DNA of 6,095 bases, taken from assembly GCA_002381045.1 (NCBI GenBank), contig DFWT01000274.1, positions 5,263-11,357 on the forward strand, given 5' to 3'. Under the pieces are notes generated by a model. It did no database searches. It had not been told where the DNA came from and was given only the letters and a program-made list of their open reading frames with translations. The stretch's first letter is position 1; each line of letters opens with the position of its first letter. This DNA is from Rhodoferax sp. UBA4127 (GTDB lineage: Bacteria; Pseudomonadota; Gammaproteobacteria; Burkholderiales; Burkholderiaceae_C). A program made the position numbers and the translations under genes. Of this stretch, positions 5,398-6,095 are shown piece by piece.

Positions 5398-6095
5398 ATG
5401 AAAACTGGTATTTTTCGAGTGCACCGGGGCGTGCTACCTCTGGCTTTGGGTGTTTCTTTTTCAGCTTTGGCACAGTCAAGTCTGCCGGACGTTTTTGTCA
5501 CTGCGAGCAGAAGTGAGCAGATGTTGGCATTTGCGCCGATTGGCGCAACGGTGATCACCGGCCAAGATATTCTTGATTCCGGCGTTGTGGACGCCAACGA
5601 AGCTGTGCGGCTACTCGGTGGCGTTTCCGGGCGGCGTGATCTCAATGGGGGGCGGGAGGCGGTTCTTGATTTGCGCGGCTTTGGCGATGCGGCGACCAAC
5701 AATCTGGTGGTTTTGGTGGACGGCGTCCGCATTTCTGAAAACGAAATTTCCGGCGCAAGGTTGTCGGGAATCTCGCCCGATATGGTCGAGCGTATCGAGA
5801 TCTTGCGCGGAAGTTCCTCGGTGCTTTGGGGCGAGGGTGCCAGCGCGGGTGTGATCAACGTGATCACCAAGACGGGTCAAGCCGTCCAGGGCACCCATGG
5901 GCAGGTGTCAGTAAGTGCAGAGAGTTTTGGAGGACGGGACGTTCGCGGCGATCTGCAGTCCGAGAGCGAGTTGTTTTCACTGTCTGCACAAGTTCGAAGC
6001 TACCGGACTGATGGGTACCGCCAGAACAGCCAGCACAGGGATGATGCGGTGAATCTGGGTGTGGCGTTTGGCGGTAAGAAAACACTCAAGGGGAC
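5398..6095 (+). CDS. btuB: TonB-dependent vitamin B12 receptor BtuB-like, 3' end missing
   Basis: Outer-membrane beta-barrel receptor that imports cobalamin using energy from TonB-ExbB-ExbD. 232 residues are visible; the frame is open to the window edge. A signal peptide occupies residues 1-25 (basic start, then LPLALGVSFSALA, cleavage probably before Gln26). A TonB box, PDVFVTA, follows at 30-36. The plug domain runs about 44-160: IGATVITGQDI, then DLRGFGD, then NNLVVLVDGVR, ending in the very typical RIEILRGSSSVLWGEGA and GVINVITK. The first barrel strands follow from about 165. The ATG at 5398 is the first start after an in-frame TGA (5368-5370), and the signal peptide confirms it, but no Shine-Dalgarno lies next to it. 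The cobalamin riboswitch upstream supports B12 or another corrinoid as substrate. A full receptor usually has about 600 residues or more, so over half is outside the window. Confidence 0.9.
   Translation, partial: MKTGIFRVHRGVLPLALGVSFSALAQSSLPDVFVTASRSEQMLAFAPIGATVITGQDILDSGVVDANEAVRLLGGVSGRRDLNGGREAVLDLRGFGDAATNNLVVLVDGVRISENEISGARLSGISPDMVERIEILRGSSSVLWGEGASAGVINVITKTGQAVQGTHGQVSVSAESFGGRDVRGDLQSESELFSLSAQVRSYRTDGYRQNSQHRDDAVNLGVAFGGKKTLKG

Noticed and set aside
5385..5516. 43-codon frame starting at ATG 5385, with GAGAG 11 bases upstream, overlapping the btuB start out of frame
   Set aside because: Its spacing to the SD-like GAGAG is tempting, but the product has no recognisable features and overlaps the btuB signal peptide. 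More likely chance.
5076..5870. 264-residue minus-strand open frame across the riboswitch and the btuB start
   Set aside because: It is low-complexity, Ser/Arg/Pro-rich and antisense to a canonical TonB receptor N-terminus and a conserved riboswitch. It is a shadow frame.

Overview
The window reads as chromosomal DNA of a betaproteobacterium, most likely order Burkholderiales and close to Comamonadaceae (Rhodoferax/Polaromonas-like). This is inferred from moderately high GC, from protein character (Hsp33 opening SEIQKFIFEGLPVRG, XerD ending in QHHPRG), and from a housekeeping gene set. I see no insertion sequence, prophage, CRISPR array, tRNA or rRNA.

Layout, left to right. (1) The 3' part of xerD (plus strand, cut by the left edge) converges with a minus-strand pair: a DUF455 ferritin-like gene followed by a degenerate-EAL/HDOD regulator gene, 18 bases apart. 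(2) A compact divergent promoter region at about 2891-2948 separates that pair from a plus-strand pair: a gamma-class carbonic anhydrase gene and hslO (Hsp33). hslO starts with TTG 30 bases after the carbonic anhydrase stop and in the same frame. (3) hslO converges, with only 2 bases between the stops, with a minus-strand cell-division pair: a ZapB-like coiled-coil gene whose last 4 bases overlap the start of zapA. (4) A 345-base gene-free stretch (5053-5397) holds the divergent promoters and a cobalamin riboswitch. (5) The riboswitch leads into a TonB-dependent receptor gene (btuB-like) that runs off the right edge. This reading frame stays open to the last base.

Functional themes are ordinary: chromosome dimer resolution (XerD), signalling without obvious catalysis (EAL/HDOD), redox-stress chaperoning (Hsp33), Z-ring assembly (ZapA and partner), and vitamin B12 uptake under B12-responsive RNA control. 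I found no convincing undescribed system. The points most worth a second look are the expression platform of the riboswitch (two stacked hairpins, no Shine-Dalgarno next to btuB, no U-tract), the substituted active-site residues of the EAL domain, the overlapping back-to-back -10 boxes at 2914-2923, and the 12-codon mini-ORF bridging the carbonic anhydrase and hslO genes. No intrinsic terminator with a convincing U-tract is visible at either convergent gene junction.
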